Position numbers and translations under genes: made by a program
In this document: piece after piece, positions 18,102-27,866 of the stretch
Position numbering within the stretch: the stretch's first letter is position 1
How the letters are laid out: the number at the start of each line of letters is the position of its first letter
Source: Ardenticatenaceae bacterium
Lineage (GTDB): Bacteria > Chloroflexota > Anaerolineae > Promineifilales > Promineifilaceae
Length of the DNA stretch: 64,000 nt
Direction: 5' to 3'
Assembly: GCA_030065875.1 (NCBI GenBank)
Contig: JASJCR010000023.1
Span: 94,890-158,889 of the forward strand
Notes under the pieces: model-generated
The model's database searches: none
Told to the model about the DNA's origin: nothing
The model's input: the letters and a program-made list of their open reading frames with translations, nothing else

Positions 18102-20342
18102 GTGACAGAACGATTTGTCGAAGCGGGTAACAAAGGACATGCATTTATCTGGGAGCAGCGTTGGGAAGATGCGGTAACAGCATTTGAATACGCCCTGCGC
18201 GGTATCCCCAAAGATCCAACCCTCTATGACGGTTTAGCCACCGCTTACCGGGAATTGGGCGATTTCCCTAAAGCCCTCGACAATTATCAACAGGCGGCCC
18301 GAATTTCAAACGGTGACCCAATTTATCTGGAACAGGTTGCGGATATTCAACAGCGCCTCGGTCTGTACAGCGAAGCGGGTCAAACGTGGATGTGGATCGG
18401 CGAAATGCGTCTCCGGGAAAATAAACTGGACGAGGCGGTTGACAAATGGATGCTCGCTTCTCGCCTCAACCCGGAACTGCTCAAAGCGCATGAGCGCCTG
18501 GCAGCCGTTTTTGAGCGTCAGGGGCGCACGGTGCAGGCGATCAACGAATATATGGAAGTGGCCCGTCTCTACGAGGCGCAGGGCAATAATTTTAAGGCGC
18601 TTGAAGCGTGCCAGGCCGCCCTCAATCTTGATCCGCGAAATCCGGATGTCTTAACCGCTCTGGAACTCCTGCAAACCGGTGAAAAAGCGTTTGGTGGTGA
18701 AGGGACGATCCGGCCGCCGGCAGTCAATTTTGACGCCCCGCCCTCCCGCATGGTCAAAGCGGCCGAGCGCCAAAAACGAACCGTCTCCCCCATTGAAGAA
18801 GCACTGCAAGTTTCTCGCGAGAAAATGGCCGAGGAGATTTTTTCCTCAAGCGACAGCGATGTTGATGAAATTGATCAAATGTCGCGCATGGCCGCCATTA
18901 GCCAGGCGCTTGATTTTCAAACCCGGGGTCTGATCAACGAAGCGATTCACAGTTACGAGCAGGTGCTGGAAACAGGAGTCAAAACCCCGGCCGTTTACTT
19001 TAACCTGGGCCTGCTTTATCAAGAAAAACTCCGCTTTGAAGAAGCGATTCAGGTCCTTCTCCGATCGGTCAAATCAGTTGATTACCGGCTGGCCAGCCAT
19101 TTTGCCTTGGGTGAATCCTATCGCGCCTTGGGCAAGGTCAACGAGGCAATTGAGCATTTTATTAACGTCCTCCAAATAGTTGATCTGGCCACCGTTCAGC
19201 ATGAGCAGGCCGACCGGCTGATTCAGCTCTACGAAAATTTGGCCGACAGCTTAATCGCTTCGGGTGAACGAGATAAAGCCAGTGAATTCTCAACTGCGCT
19301 GGTCGAATTTTTAAGCCACAAAGGGTGGGAAGACAAAGTCAAAGAAGCTCGAGGGCGGCTCGATTCCCTGTCCGATGGGGACGGCACCATGATTCTGGGA
19401 GATATTTTAACGGCCGGTTCCTCCCGGGTGCTTGAATCCCTCTTCCTGGCCAAAGAGCACAGCAAACGCCATCTTTATCATTCGGCCATGGAAGAGATTT
19501 ATCGAGCAATCGAAATCAGCCCCACTTATTTGCCCGCTCACATGCAGATGGGCGAGCTGCTGGTCAAACTGCAGCGTATCGAGCAGGGGGTTCATAAATT
19601 TATCACCATCGGCGACGTGTGTATCGTGCGCAACGATATCCACGAAGCAACCCGCGCTTACCAGCGAGCGGTGGACATCTCTCCCCTCAATCATGAAACA
19701 CGGGTCAAATTAATCGACCTGCTCAAGCAGCATGATAATTACGATGACGCCATCGATCAATATTTATCGATGGGTGAAAGCTACTACCAGATCGCGCAAA
19801 TCGATAAAGCTCGCCAAACATATATTGAAGCGTTAAAACTCGCTCCCCGCGGATCGGCCGATAAGAAGTGGCGTTCAAAACTGCTGCAAAAAATCGCCGA
19901 TATCGATATGCAGCGTCTTGATTGGCGGCAGGCCTTGCCGGTTTACCGCGAACTGCGCCGGGCGGAACCCAATGATGAACGGGTCGCCATCACCTTGGTT
20001 GATGTACTGTTCAAAACCGGCGATCGCGATCAGGCGCTGCGAGAATTGGACCGCTATCTGGTACAGCTGGCAAAAACCGGTAAAGGTGGGAAACTGCTGG
20101 GCATTCTCGAAGATATGGTTGGCCATAGACCAACCGAGGCCGGGCTTGTCGATCGCCTGACCCGCCTCTATATTCAGCAAAGAAGAACGTCAAAGGCGAT
20201 TGAACTACTCGATCATTTAGGCGAAGCCCAGCTGGAAACCGGTCAGACAACGGCGGCCGTCGTCACCATCAAGAAGATTTTAAGCTTAAATCCACCCAAC
20301 CAAGAAGCGTACCGTCAACTGCTAAGCCAGTTAAAATCTTAA
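18102..20342 (+). CDS. large tetratricopeptide-repeat protein
   Basis: The 746-residue protein is built almost wholly of TPR-like helix pairs, for example DPTLYDGLATAYRELGDFPK, TPAVYFNLGLLYQEKLRFEE and LPAHMQMGELLVKLQRIEQG. These form protein-binding superhelices. A break rich in Ser/Asp near residues 200-265 (around SSSDSDVDEIDQMSRMAA) separates an N-terminal block from a larger C-terminal block. No signal peptide or catalytic domain is visible, so it is probably a cytoplasmic scaffold. The start is GTG, supported by a perfect AGGAGG six bases upstream. The gene follows argF closely and precedes cdaA by about 90 nt. A link to c-di-AMP signalling is only positional. Confidence 0.85.
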   Translation: MTERFVEAGNKGHAFIWEQRWEDAVTAFEYALRGIPKDPTLYDGLATAYRELGDFPKALDNYQQAARISNGDPIYLEQVADIQQRLGLYSEAGQTWMWIGEMRLRENKLDEAVDKWMLASRLNPELLKAHERLAAVFERQGRTVQAINEYMEVARLYEAQGNNFKALEACQAALNLDPRNPDVLTALELLQTGEKAFGGEGTIRPPAVNFDAPPSRMVKAAERQKRTVSPIEEALQVSREKMAEEIFSSSDSDVDEIDQMSRMAAISQALDFQTRGLINEAIHSYEQVLETGVKTPAVYFNLGLLYQEKLRFEEAIQVLLRSVKSVDYRLASHFALGESYRALGKVNEAIEHFINVLQIVDLATVQHEQADRLIQLYENLADSLIASGERDKASEFSTALVEFLSHKGWEDKVKEARGRLDSLSDGDGTMILGDILTAGSSRVLESLFLAKEHSKRHLYHSAMEEIYRAIEISPTYLPAHMQMGELLVKLQRIEQGVHKFITIGDVCIVRNDIHEATRAYQRAVDISPLNHETRVKLIDLLKQHDNYDDAIDQYLSMGESYYQIAQIDKARQTYIEALKLAPRGSADKKWRSKLLQKIADIDMQRLDWRQALPVYRELRRAEPNDERVAITLVDVLFKTGDRDQALRELDRYLVQLAKTGKGGKLLGILEDMVGHRPTEAGLVDRLTRLYIQQRRTSKAIELLDHLGEAQLETGQTTAAVVTIKKILSLNPPNQEAYRQLLSQLKS

Positions 20343-20434
20343 TCTTCCACCCGAAACATCGACCCTGGGATCGGATTGGAGGTATACTCTGTTTCCATCG
20401 CGGCAGACATCATTCACCAACTTCTTGACCGGTT

Positions 20435-21247
20435 ATGGATTTATCTTTCGAGCAATTTGCCTCACAATTTAAGGAGCTTGGGCAATGGGACACCATGATC
20501 GATGTCCTTCTGGTGACTTTTATCATCTATATTGCCCTACGCCTCATCCAAGGAACAAGGGCGATTCCCGTTCTGCGCGGATTTTTGATTTTGGCAGCCC
20601 TGCTCTTTGCCGTCATTTCCGCCACCTCTTTGGAGTTACCGGCCCTGAGCTGGTTAATCGAAAGAACGCTTCCCGCCTTATTTTTAGCCATACCGGTTAT
20701 TTTTCAGCCAGAACTGCGTCGGGCCCTCGAACGATTGGGAGCAACCGGCCGGATTTGGCGTTTGTTCCAGCGCAACAAATCGGATCCGGTGGTCGAAAAG
20801 GTCGTGCAATCGGCCATGCGCCTCTCCCAACGACGCCACGGGGCGTTAATTGTCTTTGAGCAAGAAACAAAAATTCAGGAATATGTGGATACGGGCGTTT
20901 TGCTTGATGCTCAACCATCAGTTGAACTCTTCCTGACTCTTTTTAATAAAAATACGGAGCTCCACGACGGCGCCGTCATCATTCGCGAAGGAAAAGTGGC
21001 CTCGGCCGCCTGCGTGCTGCCCCTCTCCAGCGGAAATCTTTCAGATCGGCAGCTGGGGCTGCGCCACCGGGCCGCACTCGGGATCAGCGAGGTTAGTGAT
21101 GCCGTATCGCTGGTCGTTTCTGAAGAAACCGGTCAATTTGCTATCACGCATAACGGCCGGATTTTGCGCCGCCAGCCGGCGGAACGCCTGATGGAAATCC
21201 TGACTACCTTTATCCAAAAACAGCCGATGACGAGACAGCTGCAATGA
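20435..21247 (+). CDS. cdaA: diadenylate cyclase, membrane-bound CdaA type
   Basis: The enzyme joins two ATP into cyclic di-AMP, a second messenger for osmolyte transport and cell-wall balance. The N-terminus has three hydrophobic helices (about residues 20-100). The DAC domain follows, with HDGAVIIREGKVASAACVLP (DGA motif) and GLRHRAALGISE (RHR motif), both required for catalysis in characterised cyclases. The 270-residue length is that of CdaA, not of DisA, which is soluble and longer. The stop overlaps the start of cdaR by 4 nt (ATGA), the classical cdaA-cdaR arrangement. The usual third gene glmM is absent here. Confidence 0.95.
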   Translation: MDLSFEQFASQFKELGQWDTMIDVLLVTFIIYIALRLIQGTRAIPVLRGFLILAALLFAVISATSLELPALSWLIERTLPALFLAIPVIFQPELRRALERLGATGRIWRLFQRNKSDPVVEKVVQSAMRLSQRRHGALIVFEQETKIQEYVDTGVLLDAQPSVELFLTLFNKNTELHDGAVIIREGKVASAACVLPLSSGNLSDRQLGLRHRAALGISEVSDAVSLVVSEETGQFAITHNGRILRRQPAERLMEILTTFIQKQPMTRQLQ

Positions 21248-22548
21248 AGATCCTCAGAACATTACTGACCGACATCACCACGCTGGGTCTTTCATTTATT
21301 TTGGCGATGATCATTTGGGTAGTGGCCGTACGCGCCAACGATCCCATCGTCGATAAATCGCTGGAGTTGGATATTACCGATCGGGGCTTACTGCCGGCGT
21401 TAGGGGAATGGAGCGCCAGCGATGATCTGGTACGCATTACCATCGAAGGGCCGCAGTCGATCGTCAACCCCCTGACCCGCAGCGACTTTTCAGCTTATAT
21501 CGACCTCAGTGAAATACCCTTTGGAGAATCCCAAGCCCCGGTCTACATCGACCTGGCTTCCGAAGAGATCGAGATCGTATTTCAAGACCCCCAAACGGTC
21601 GACGTGGTGGCTGAGGAGATTATCAGCCGTGATATCCCGGTTACCGTCGATATCCGCGGGAGCGCCGCTCGAGGTCATACGATTGGCGAACCGATTAGCG
21701 ACCCGTCCTTCATTCAGGTTTCCGGGCCGGAACAGCGGGTCAGCCAGATCGCTCAGGCGCGAATTACAATCTTTTTAGAGCAGCCAAGAGAAGACGTCAC
21801 TGCCGTCCGCCGGCCGACTTTTATCGATCAGGAAACCAACGTGGTCTCGATGTCTGGTCTTAATACAAGCACCAACGAAATCGAGGTGGTTTTGCCGGTT
21901 GACGAGATCGCGGGAGTGGCCGAAAAACCGATCACCGTTGACTGGTCCGGCAGCCCCGCCCTGGGCTATCGTCTCCTGGACGTTCGGGCAGAGCCAACCA
22001 GCCTGGTCGTCAGCGGCTCCCCCACCGTTATCGACGGCCTGCGTTCGGTTTCCACTGAAGAAATTGATATTTCCGGACTGAACGAATCGTTTACGCAGCA
22101 GGTCGCCCTGGTTTTTCCGGATGGGGTTAATCCGGATGAAGTTGAATCGGTTTTTGTGACTGTTGAAATTGAACCCATCTTTACGATTGACGTCGTGCGC
22201 CGCATTCCCGAATTCCGCGCCCTCGGAGAAGACCTGACCGCCATGGCCACACCGGAACAGCTAACGATTTTCCTTTTTGGCCCTTTGCCGGCGCTGGAAT
22301 CGATCAACGAAGAGGATGTCACGGTGACCCTTGATTTGCTCGATCTTGGGCCTGGGGAATACAATCTCAGGCCGATTGTGACCGTTTCCGCCAACGAGAT
22401 AGAAATCCGTTCCACTGAGCCGGAGACAATTACGGTGGTGATTGAAGAGGCGGAGATCGGCGGACGGGATGAATCAACGGGTGCAGAAAACACCGCTCCC
22501 ACCACCGAATCGCCGACTCTCACCCCGGTTATGACCACGACCCCATAA
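21244..22548 (+). CDS. cdaR: YbbR-domain regulator of the diadenylate cyclase (CdaR-like)
   Basis: CdaR proteins are membrane-anchored, with extracytoplasmic YbbR repeats, and modulate CdaA. The 434-residue product has an N-terminal TM helix (about residues 12-30, LGLSFILAMIIWVVAV). About four YbbR-like beta-rich repeats follow, visible from recurring elements such as DIPVTVDIRGSAARGH, KPITVDWSGSPALGYR and the periodic VSGPEQRV/VSGSPTVI segments. The last 30 residues are Thr/Pro-rich. Overlap with cdaA indicates translational coupling. Confidence 0.92.
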   Translation: MKILRTLLTDITTLGLSFILAMIIWVVAVRANDPIVDKSLELDITDRGLLPALGEWSASDDLVRITIEGPQSIVNPLTRSDFSAYIDLSEIPFGESQAPVYIDLASEEIEIVFQDPQTVDVVAEEIISRDIPVTVDIRGSAARGHTIGEPISDPSFIQVSGPEQRVSQIAQARITIFLEQPREDVTAVRRPTFIDQETNVVSMSGLNTSTNEIEVVLPVDEIAGVAEKPITVDWSGSPALGYRLLDVRAEPTSLVVSGSPTVIDGLRSVSTEEIDISGLNESFTQQVALVFPDGVNPDEVESVFVTVEIEPIFTIDVVRRIPEFRALGEDLTAMATPEQLTIFLFGPLPALESINEEDVTVTLDLLDLGPGEYNLRPIVTVSANEIEIRSTEPETITVVIEEAEIGGRDESTGAENTAPTTESPTLTPVMTTTP

Positions 22549-22565
22549 CATCATCCAAAAGCCTG

Positions 22566-23012
22566 ATGACCTCCTCAAAACCCGATTCCTCAGCCGAGGA
22601 CAACCACAATCGCCATCAAATTCGGGCGATTTTTGACGCCTCCCATTTCACCAATGATGTGGGTATCGTGTATGTTGACAGCGGCCGAGGGTGGTGCCGC
22701 ACGGAATTAACGGCCGCCGAGCGCCACTTGCAGCACAGCAAATATATCCACGCCGGCGTGATTTCCACGATGGCCGATCAAACGGCCGGGGCCGCAGCGT
22801 TTTCTGTGGCTCCCGGTCAAACCAACCCCTTAACGGTAGAATTTAAGATTAATTTACTGCGGCCGGCCGTCGGCCAGAAGGTGATTTGTCACGCCCAGGT
22901 CCTCAAAGCCGGGCGGCTTATTACCGTGGTTGAGTCTGAAATCTTCACTCAAAACAATGAGGAAAGCAAACTCGTAGCCAAGGCAACCGTCACCATCGCC
23001 AACGCGGCTTAA
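22566..23012 (+). CDS. PaaI-family hotdog thioesterase
   Basis: Members hydrolyse acyl-CoA thioesters, often aromatic or medium-chain ones. The 148-residue protein has the hotdog pattern with HAGVISTMADQTAGAAAFSV (the HGG-like segment with catalytic Asp) near residue 60. TVEFKINLLRPAVGQKVIC and ESEIFTQNNEESKLVAKATV follow at the dimer strands. It begins 17 nt after cdaR in the same direction, so it is likely the last gene of that operon, replacing glmM in this position. Substrate is unknown. Confidence 0.88.
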   Translation: MTSSKPDSSAEDNHNRHQIRAIFDASHFTNDVGIVYVDSGRGWCRTELTAAERHLQHSKYIHAGVISTMADQTAGAAAFSVAPGQTNPLTVEFKINLLRPAVGQKVICHAQVLKAGRLITVVESEIFTQNNEESKLVAKATVTIANAA

Positions 23013-23075
23013 GCGGATCAAAGTTACTTTTACGAGGGGAAGCCCCTTTGAAGATTGGACCGAGATTGGACCAAT

Positions 23076-24368
23076 CTAACGGGAGTCAACTGACCCCTCC
23101 CCCCGATACTGACGCAGTTTTGGGTATCGCCACGCCACCCATAAAGTCATGGCCACCGTCGCCAATCCGCCAGAAATGATGGCGAAGGGCACCCCCAACA
23201 CCGAGGCCACCAAACCGGCCTCAACTTCACCCAGCTGCGGCCCTCCCATAAAAAACACCATGCTGACGCTGGTGGCCCGGCCGCGCAAATGATCGGGGGT
23301 CACCAGCTGCCGAATGGTGCCGCGAATGACGGTAGAGACGGTATCGCCGGCACCGGTCATGGCAAAAAGAATGTAGGAGAGGGCAAAACTGGTAGAAAAG
23401 CCAAAAGCGGCCGTTGCCAGCCCGTAAATCGCTACGCCACACAACAAGACAACTCCCTGATGCTTAATCTCCTTGCGCAGGGCCACAATTCCCCCTGCGA
23501 TAAATGCCCCCAGCGGTTGAGCGGTTGCCAACAGGCCATACCCTTCAACCCCGATTCCCAAAATCTCTTCAGCCACAATAGGGAGCATGGTGCGGGCTGA
23601 AGCAAACAGGGTGGCAAAAAAATCGAGCAGTACCGTCCCCCATAAAATTTTGTGATTGATCGTAAAGTGCAATCCCTCACGCATCATTCCCCAATCGAGC
23701 CGCCTTCCGGCCGCCGCCGGACCGCTGCGATGACGCAGGAACAGAAGAGAGGTTACAACCGCGATAAATGAAATCGCGTTGACGGCGTAAACCATCCCCA
23801 CGTCAAAGCGACTGACGAGAAGCCCGCCTAATCCCGGACCGACAATCGTGCCAATTTGAAACAGGAGGGAAATGAGGCTGACGGCGTTGGTCATATGGTG
23901 ACGCGGGACCAGGTTTGGCACCAGCGATTGACGAGCGGGGGTGCTCATCGCCGTGGTGGCCGCCCCCAAAGCCGTCAGCGTATAAATGGCCCAAATTTTG
24001 TCCAGCCCGGCAAAGGTTACCAGCGCCAAACCACAGGCGATCAGCGCCGCGGCCGAATCGGTCACGATGATTAACCGCCGTCGAGGGATAATATCAGCCA
24101 GCACCCCACCCACCAGGGCAAAAATCATGATGGGCAGCACGCGCACCAGCCCGCCAAATCCCAACCCCAGCGCTCCTAAGTCTAAATCAAGCGACCGGCC
24201 AAGGATCTCGAGCTGCCAGGTTTCTCCCTGCAAAATGCGATAGACGTGCCAGTTGACGCCGATATTTTGCATTTGAGAACCGATTGTTGAAATCAGCTGA
24301 CCGGTCCACAGCAGACGAAAATCGCGGTGCTGCAGGGCGACGAGGCGGTTTCGCGAGAAAAAGGACAT
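23076..24368 (-). CDS. MFS exporter, EntS/MFS_3-like
   Basis: The 430-residue protein has about twelve hydrophobic helices. It begins with LVALQHRDFRLLWTGQLIST, a common N-terminus of the MFS_3 (EntS-like) family, followed by QNIGVNWHVY. The loop ADIIPRRRLIIVTDS matches the conserved MFS motif A region between helices 2 and 3. Such proteins export small molecules such as siderophores or drugs. No siderophore gene is nearby, so the substrate is unknown. It is convergent with the thioesterase gene. Confidence 0.85.
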   Translation of the reverse strand: MSFFSRNRLVALQHRDFRLLWTGQLISTIGSQMQNIGVNWHVYRILQGETWQLEILGRSLDLDLGALGLGFGGLVRVLPIMIFALVGGVLADIIPRRRLIIVTDSAAALIACGLALVTFAGLDKIWAIYTLTALGAATTAMSTPARQSLVPNLVPRHHMTNAVSLISLLFQIGTIVGPGLGGLLVSRFDVGMVYAVNAISFIAVVTSLLFLRHRSGPAAAGRRLDWGMMREGLHFTINHKILWGTVLLDFFATLFASARTMLPIVAEEILGIGVEGYGLLATAQPLGAFIAGGIVALRKEIKHQGVVLLCGVAIYGLATAAFGFSTSFALSYILFAMTGAGDTVSTVIRGTIRQLVTPDHLRGRATSVSMVFFMGGPQLGEVEAGLVASVLGVPFAIISGGLATVAMTLWVAWRYPKLRQYRGEGSVDSR

Positions 24369-24392
24369 GAGGGAGGATTATATTACAGACAA

Positions 24393-24570
24393 AGAGATAC
24401 GAAATACGAGAAACGAAATTAGAAATACGAATTGCGTTCCATCTCTCGTCTCGTGTCTCTCATCCCAGATCTCTCGTCTTTCGTATCTCGTATTTCTAAT
24501 TTCGTATTTCTAATTTCGTATTTCTGATTTCGTATTTCGTATCTCGTATTTCGTATTTCGTCCATCGTCA
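24393..24570. repeat. Inverted heptad repeat, ATACGAA / ATTTCGT family
   Basis: A left arm of ATACGAA/ATACGAG-like units (about 24396-24431) faces a long right arm of ATTTCGT, ATTTCTA and ATCTCGT units (about 24478-24570). The arms can form an imperfect hairpin. The tract fills most of the 297-bp divergent gap between the MFS gene and the lipoprotein gene, leaving about 90 bp for a promoter of the latter. Confidence 0.85.
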
Positions 24571-24665
24571 TTCCATCGCTCTTTCGTCTGGCAAACATCG
24601 AATAATTCCGTGATAATTCTTTAATCTTTATTTATTTTGTTTTTCATGCGCAAAGGAAGTACCAC

Positions 24666-25904
24666 ATGCGACGGATAATTTACTTTTTTCTCCTGGCAAC
24701 AGCGCTAATAGCCTGTCAGCAAGCGCCAGATGATGGTTTAATCATTCCCACCGAGCTGCCGCCTCCTCCCGAGTTAACCCCGGATTCCTCCCCAACGGCT
24801 GAAATCGAGCCGGATCTTGAGGCCACCGCAACCCAGGTGGCCGGTGAAGTAGCTGAATCCGCGGCCGAACAGGACGTTGCCCCTCAACCCTCTCCGACAA
24901 CACCACCCGAACCGACCCTCACGCCTGAAACGTCCTTTCCCGAACCCACAGCTGTGCCAACAGAAATACCTCTCCCAACTCCCGATTCTTACGATATTGT
25001 CATTTCGAGTCCTCAACCAGAGGAGACGATATTTATCGCCAATCAATACACGTTTCAAGGCACGATTAATCCTCTGCCATCCGAACCGCTAATTGTGACC
25101 CTGCAGGCTGAAGATGACCCGGACGGCATCGCCTATGGAGGGGTAGAAGTGAACGCGGAAACTGGGGAGTGGTCTTTAACCGTTGACGTTCATCCCGGCC
25201 GCACCGGTCTTTCAACGCTGACCGTAGAAGTTGAAAGTGCCGCGACCGCAATCCCGGTCAATCTGGCCTTCAAACCGGGTCAGGAAGGGGTTTTTGTGGT
25301 CTTAAACTCTCCAAACCAGGGAGATCTGGCGGTGATCGGACAAATGATGCTGCTTTCCGGTGAGGCCCGCAACGTGCCCAACGGCCGGCTTGATTTACAG
25401 GTCAACAACTGCAATGAATCACCCACGCCCCTGTCTGAAATTTCCATCGAAATTGGAGACGGACCGTGGAACGCCTTTATGGTCATTCCCCCTGGCCTCG
25501 AGCCACAAATCGGCTGTGTGATCATCACCCCAAGCGAGCTCGATCTTGTCGACCCCTCGATTGTCTGGATGGGCAGCGTCTCCTTAAATCTGGTGGCTCA
25601 AGAATCGGAAGAAGCCAACCTGATTCAGGTGGGGGAAGCAGCCGCGCTTGAATTTGAGGCCGGGCGAACCACGGAACTGTACGGCATTGCCATTAACGCT
25701 CCGGAAAACCTGATCACCCTGACCCTGTTTGATGGCTCCGGTACGGCGCTGTCTACCGCAACCGCAACCACCGGCCGTTTTGGCTATTGGGAAAGCGCTC
25801 TGACGGTTCCGGCCGAGGCGGATCTCACCGCCGCCCGGCTCGTTGTCTCCTACGGCAGCGGGGAAGAAGAGGTGGTGTGGGAGAGAATGCTCAACAATCA
25901 ATAA
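24666..25904 (+). CDS. secreted lipoprotein with Ig-like beta domains
   Basis: The N-terminus MRRIIYFFLLATALIAC ends in a lipobox (LIAC), so the protein should be lipid-anchored outside the membrane. A Pro/Glu/Thr-rich spacer of about 85 residues follows. Around YDIVISSPQPEETIFIANQY begins a region resembling Gmad2-type Ig-like domains. Two further beta-rich repeats follow, with motifs such as LTVDVHPGRTGLSTLTVEVE and GTALSTATATTGRFGYWESA. No catalytic residues are evident. The likely role is surface binding or structural, which is inference. The promoter lies in a short region after a long repeat tract. Confidence 0.75.
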   Translation: MRRIIYFFLLATALIACQQAPDDGLIIPTELPPPPELTPDSSPTAEIEPDLEATATQVAGEVAESAAEQDVAPQPSPTTPPEPTLTPETSFPEPTAVPTEIPLPTPDSYDIVISSPQPEETIFIANQYTFQGTINPLPSEPLIVTLQAEDDPDGIAYGGVEVNAETGEWSLTVDVHPGRTGLSTLTVEVESAATAIPVNLAFKPGQEGVFVVLNSPNQGDLAVIGQMMLLSGEARNVPNGRLDLQVNNCNESPTPLSEISIEIGDGPWNAFMVIPPGLEPQIGCVIITPSELDLVDPSIVWMGSVSLNLVAQESEEANLIQVGEAAALEFEAGRTTELYGIAINAPENLITLTLFDGSGTALSTATATTGRFGYWESALTVPAEADLTAARLVVSYGSGEEEVVWERMLNNQ

Positions 25905-25972
25905 CCAATGGTCAACGGTTGATCATTGATTATTGACAATTGATTATTGACGATTGTTAATTGTCCCGTTCT
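25902..25972. repeat. Heptad tract, CAATAAC/TTATTGA family
   Basis: Units such as AATCAATAACC and then TGATTATTGA repeat with about 7-nt spacing and can fold back on each other. The tract follows the lipoprotein stop codon directly and ends about 20 nt before the der start codon. Confidence 0.7.
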
Positions 25973-25991
25973 GTGCTACAAACGATCCGTT

Positions 25992-27380
25992 ATGGCAAAA
26001 AAAGGAATCGTTGCACTGGTCGGCCGGCCCAATGTCGGCAAATCCACCCTCTTCAACCGCCTCGTCGGCCGGAGGTTGGCGGTCGTCTCGGAGGTTGCCG
26101 GAACCACTCGCGATCGTCTGTATGCAGATGCGGATTGGATTGGCCAGGTTTTCACCGTTGTTGACACCGGCGGCATCGAAATTATTGAAGGATGGCATAC
26201 GGAACCTTTGTCTGAATCATCAGATAAATTTCTCGACGCCATCCGCAACCAGGCCCGCGTGGCGATACAGGATGCCGACGTCATCGTTCACGTCGTGGAC
26301 GGCCGGGCCGGCATCACCGCCGCCGATCGCGAAGTGGCCAACATTTTGCGCCAAACCGATAAGCCGGTCATCATCGCCGCCAACAAGCTCGATGACCTTC
26401 ATACGCAAAAAGACAACGCCCTCGAATTTTATGAATTGGCCCTCGGGGAGGTTGTTCCCATATCCGCTCTGCACGGGCGGGGAACCGGCGACCTGCTCGA
26501 TGCGGTGGTTGATTTCCTGCCGACTTATTCTGAAGAGGATGATGACGATGACGAGCGCATCAAAATCGCCATTCTTGGCCGGCCAAACGCCGGGAAATCA
26601 ACGCTGTTTAACAAGTTGATTGGGGAAGAACGGGTGATTGTTAGCCCGATTGCCGGGACCACCCGCGATGCCATCGACACGGACATCAAGTGGCACGGAC
26701 AGGAATTTACCTTAATTGATACCGCCGGCATCCGCCGCCGCGGCAAAATCGAGCAGGGTATCGAAAAATATTCGGTCATTCGCGCCCTGAGCGCCCTGAG
26801 ACGGGCCGATGTGGCCCTGCTCCTGCTCGATGGGGAATTGGGAATTACCGCACAAGATCAACACATCGCCGGCATGATGAAAGAGGAATCGGCCGGGCTG
26901 GTCGTCTTGGTCAACAAGTGGGACGCGGTTGAAAAAGATGCTTATACGATGACCGAATATCGGCAAGAAATCCGTCAGGAGCTCGATTTCCTGCCGTATG
27001 TGCCGATTCTTTTTGTCTCCGCCAAAACCGGCCAGCGGATCGGTAAAATATTGCCCCAGGTGGTCGAGGTCAATGAATCTCGCTACCTGCGGATTCAAAC
27101 CAGCGAGCTCAACCGCTTCCTGCGCGAGGCGACTACGAAACATCCCCCACCGATGAAAGGGCGCCGCCGCCTAAAATTCTACTACGGCACCCAGGTTGGC
27201 GTGGCTCCCCCCACTTTTGTTTTCTTCTGTAATTACCCGGAGATGATTCACTTTAGCTACCAGCGCTATCTTGAAAACCAGCTGCGCGAAATGTACCCCT
27301 TTCCCGGCACCCATATCCGCCTGGTCTTCCGCGGCCGGACAGAAGAGGAAATGTTGAAGCGATCGGCAAAGAAAAAGTAA
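25992..27380 (+). CDS. der: GTPase Der (EngA), 50S ribosome assembly factor
   Basis: Der is an essential double-GTPase that helps mature the large ribosomal subunit. From ATG 25992 the 462 residues contain the first G domain with GRPNVGKST and DTGG. An acidic linker EEDDDDDE near residue 180 follows. The second G domain has GRPNAGKST, DTAGIRRRGK and NKWD. A C-terminal KH-like domain starts near residue 350. The frame is open to 25947, but those codons come from the upstream repeat and a poor start, so I used the shorter form, which begins directly before the first G1 motif. Confidence 0.97.
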   Translation: MAKKGIVALVGRPNVGKSTLFNRLVGRRLAVVSEVAGTTRDRLYADADWIGQVFTVVDTGGIEIIEGWHTEPLSESSDKFLDAIRNQARVAIQDADVIVHVVDGRAGITAADREVANILRQTDKPVIIAANKLDDLHTQKDNALEFYELALGEVVPISALHGRGTGDLLDAVVDFLPTYSEEDDDDDERIKIAILGRPNAGKSTLFNKLIGEERVIVSPIAGTTRDAIDTDIKWHGQEFTLIDTAGIRRRGKIEQGIEKYSVIRALSALRRADVALLLLDGELGITAQDQHIAGMMKEESAGLVVLVNKWDAVEKDAYTMTEYRQEIRQELDFLPYVPILFVSAKTGQRIGKILPQVVEVNESRYLRIQTSELNRFLREATTKHPPPMKGRRRLKFYYGTQVGVAPPTFVFFCNYPEMIHFSYQRYLENQLREMYPFPGTHIRLVFRGRTEEEMLKRSAKKK

Positions 27381-27866
27381 TTAGCCAAAAATTAATATAT
27401 AATCCAAAGCGAAACTGAAAGACCCGCTAAGATGTTCTTATTTTCATAGATCGATCGTCAAGTGACGCTGCAATCATTTTTTCGGAGGAAGTAAACCGCT
27501 TTCTCAATCTTTACACTTCTGATTATTAAACTTAGTCCAAGTTGCTATCTTATCTCGCCGATGAATTTTGGAGGTTTACAAACAAATACGGATACGGACC
27601 ATCTTCCAAAAAACACCCGTCATCCTGGCCCCCGTCTTCACGGGGGTAAACGACGGTGGGGATCCACCGGTGGCAAGCCAATGGATTCCCGCTTTCGCGG
27701 GAATGACGGCACTGTATCTGTGTTATTTTGTTAAAATTCACCATTCATCGGCGAATGAGACCAAATCGCGTTAACATAACTGTATCAATCCGATTTTGAT
27801 TTTCACGGCGGCCGAATTAATTTGGCTTCATCATAAGACCGCAACTTGAGTTAACCTTACTTCATA
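27381..27866. other. Intergenic region between der and the PBP gene
   Basis: This 486-bp region has no credible gene. It holds a REP-like palindromic element (listed separately at 27616-27711). The rest is AT-rich and I see nothing else in it. The small minus-strand frame across the element gives a peptide of the RHSRESGNP type that is typical of such repeats. Confidence 0.6.
27616..27711. repeat. REP-like element with two hairpins
   Basis: The element is bounded by CGTCATCC on the left and AATGACGG on the right, which are inverted relative to each other. It contains two short hairpins, CCCCCGTCTTCACGGGGG and TTCCCGCTTTCGCGGGAA. Elements with this build are widely dispersed in bacterial genomes. 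Confidence 0.8.

Noticed and set aside
25947..25991. 15-codon N-terminal extension of Der
   Set aside because: Der homologues start just before the first G1 motif, and the extension comes from repeat sequence.
27550..27744. 64-aa minus-strand frame containing RHSRESGNP
   Set aside because: It is translated from the REP-like element at 27616-27711 and has no independent support.
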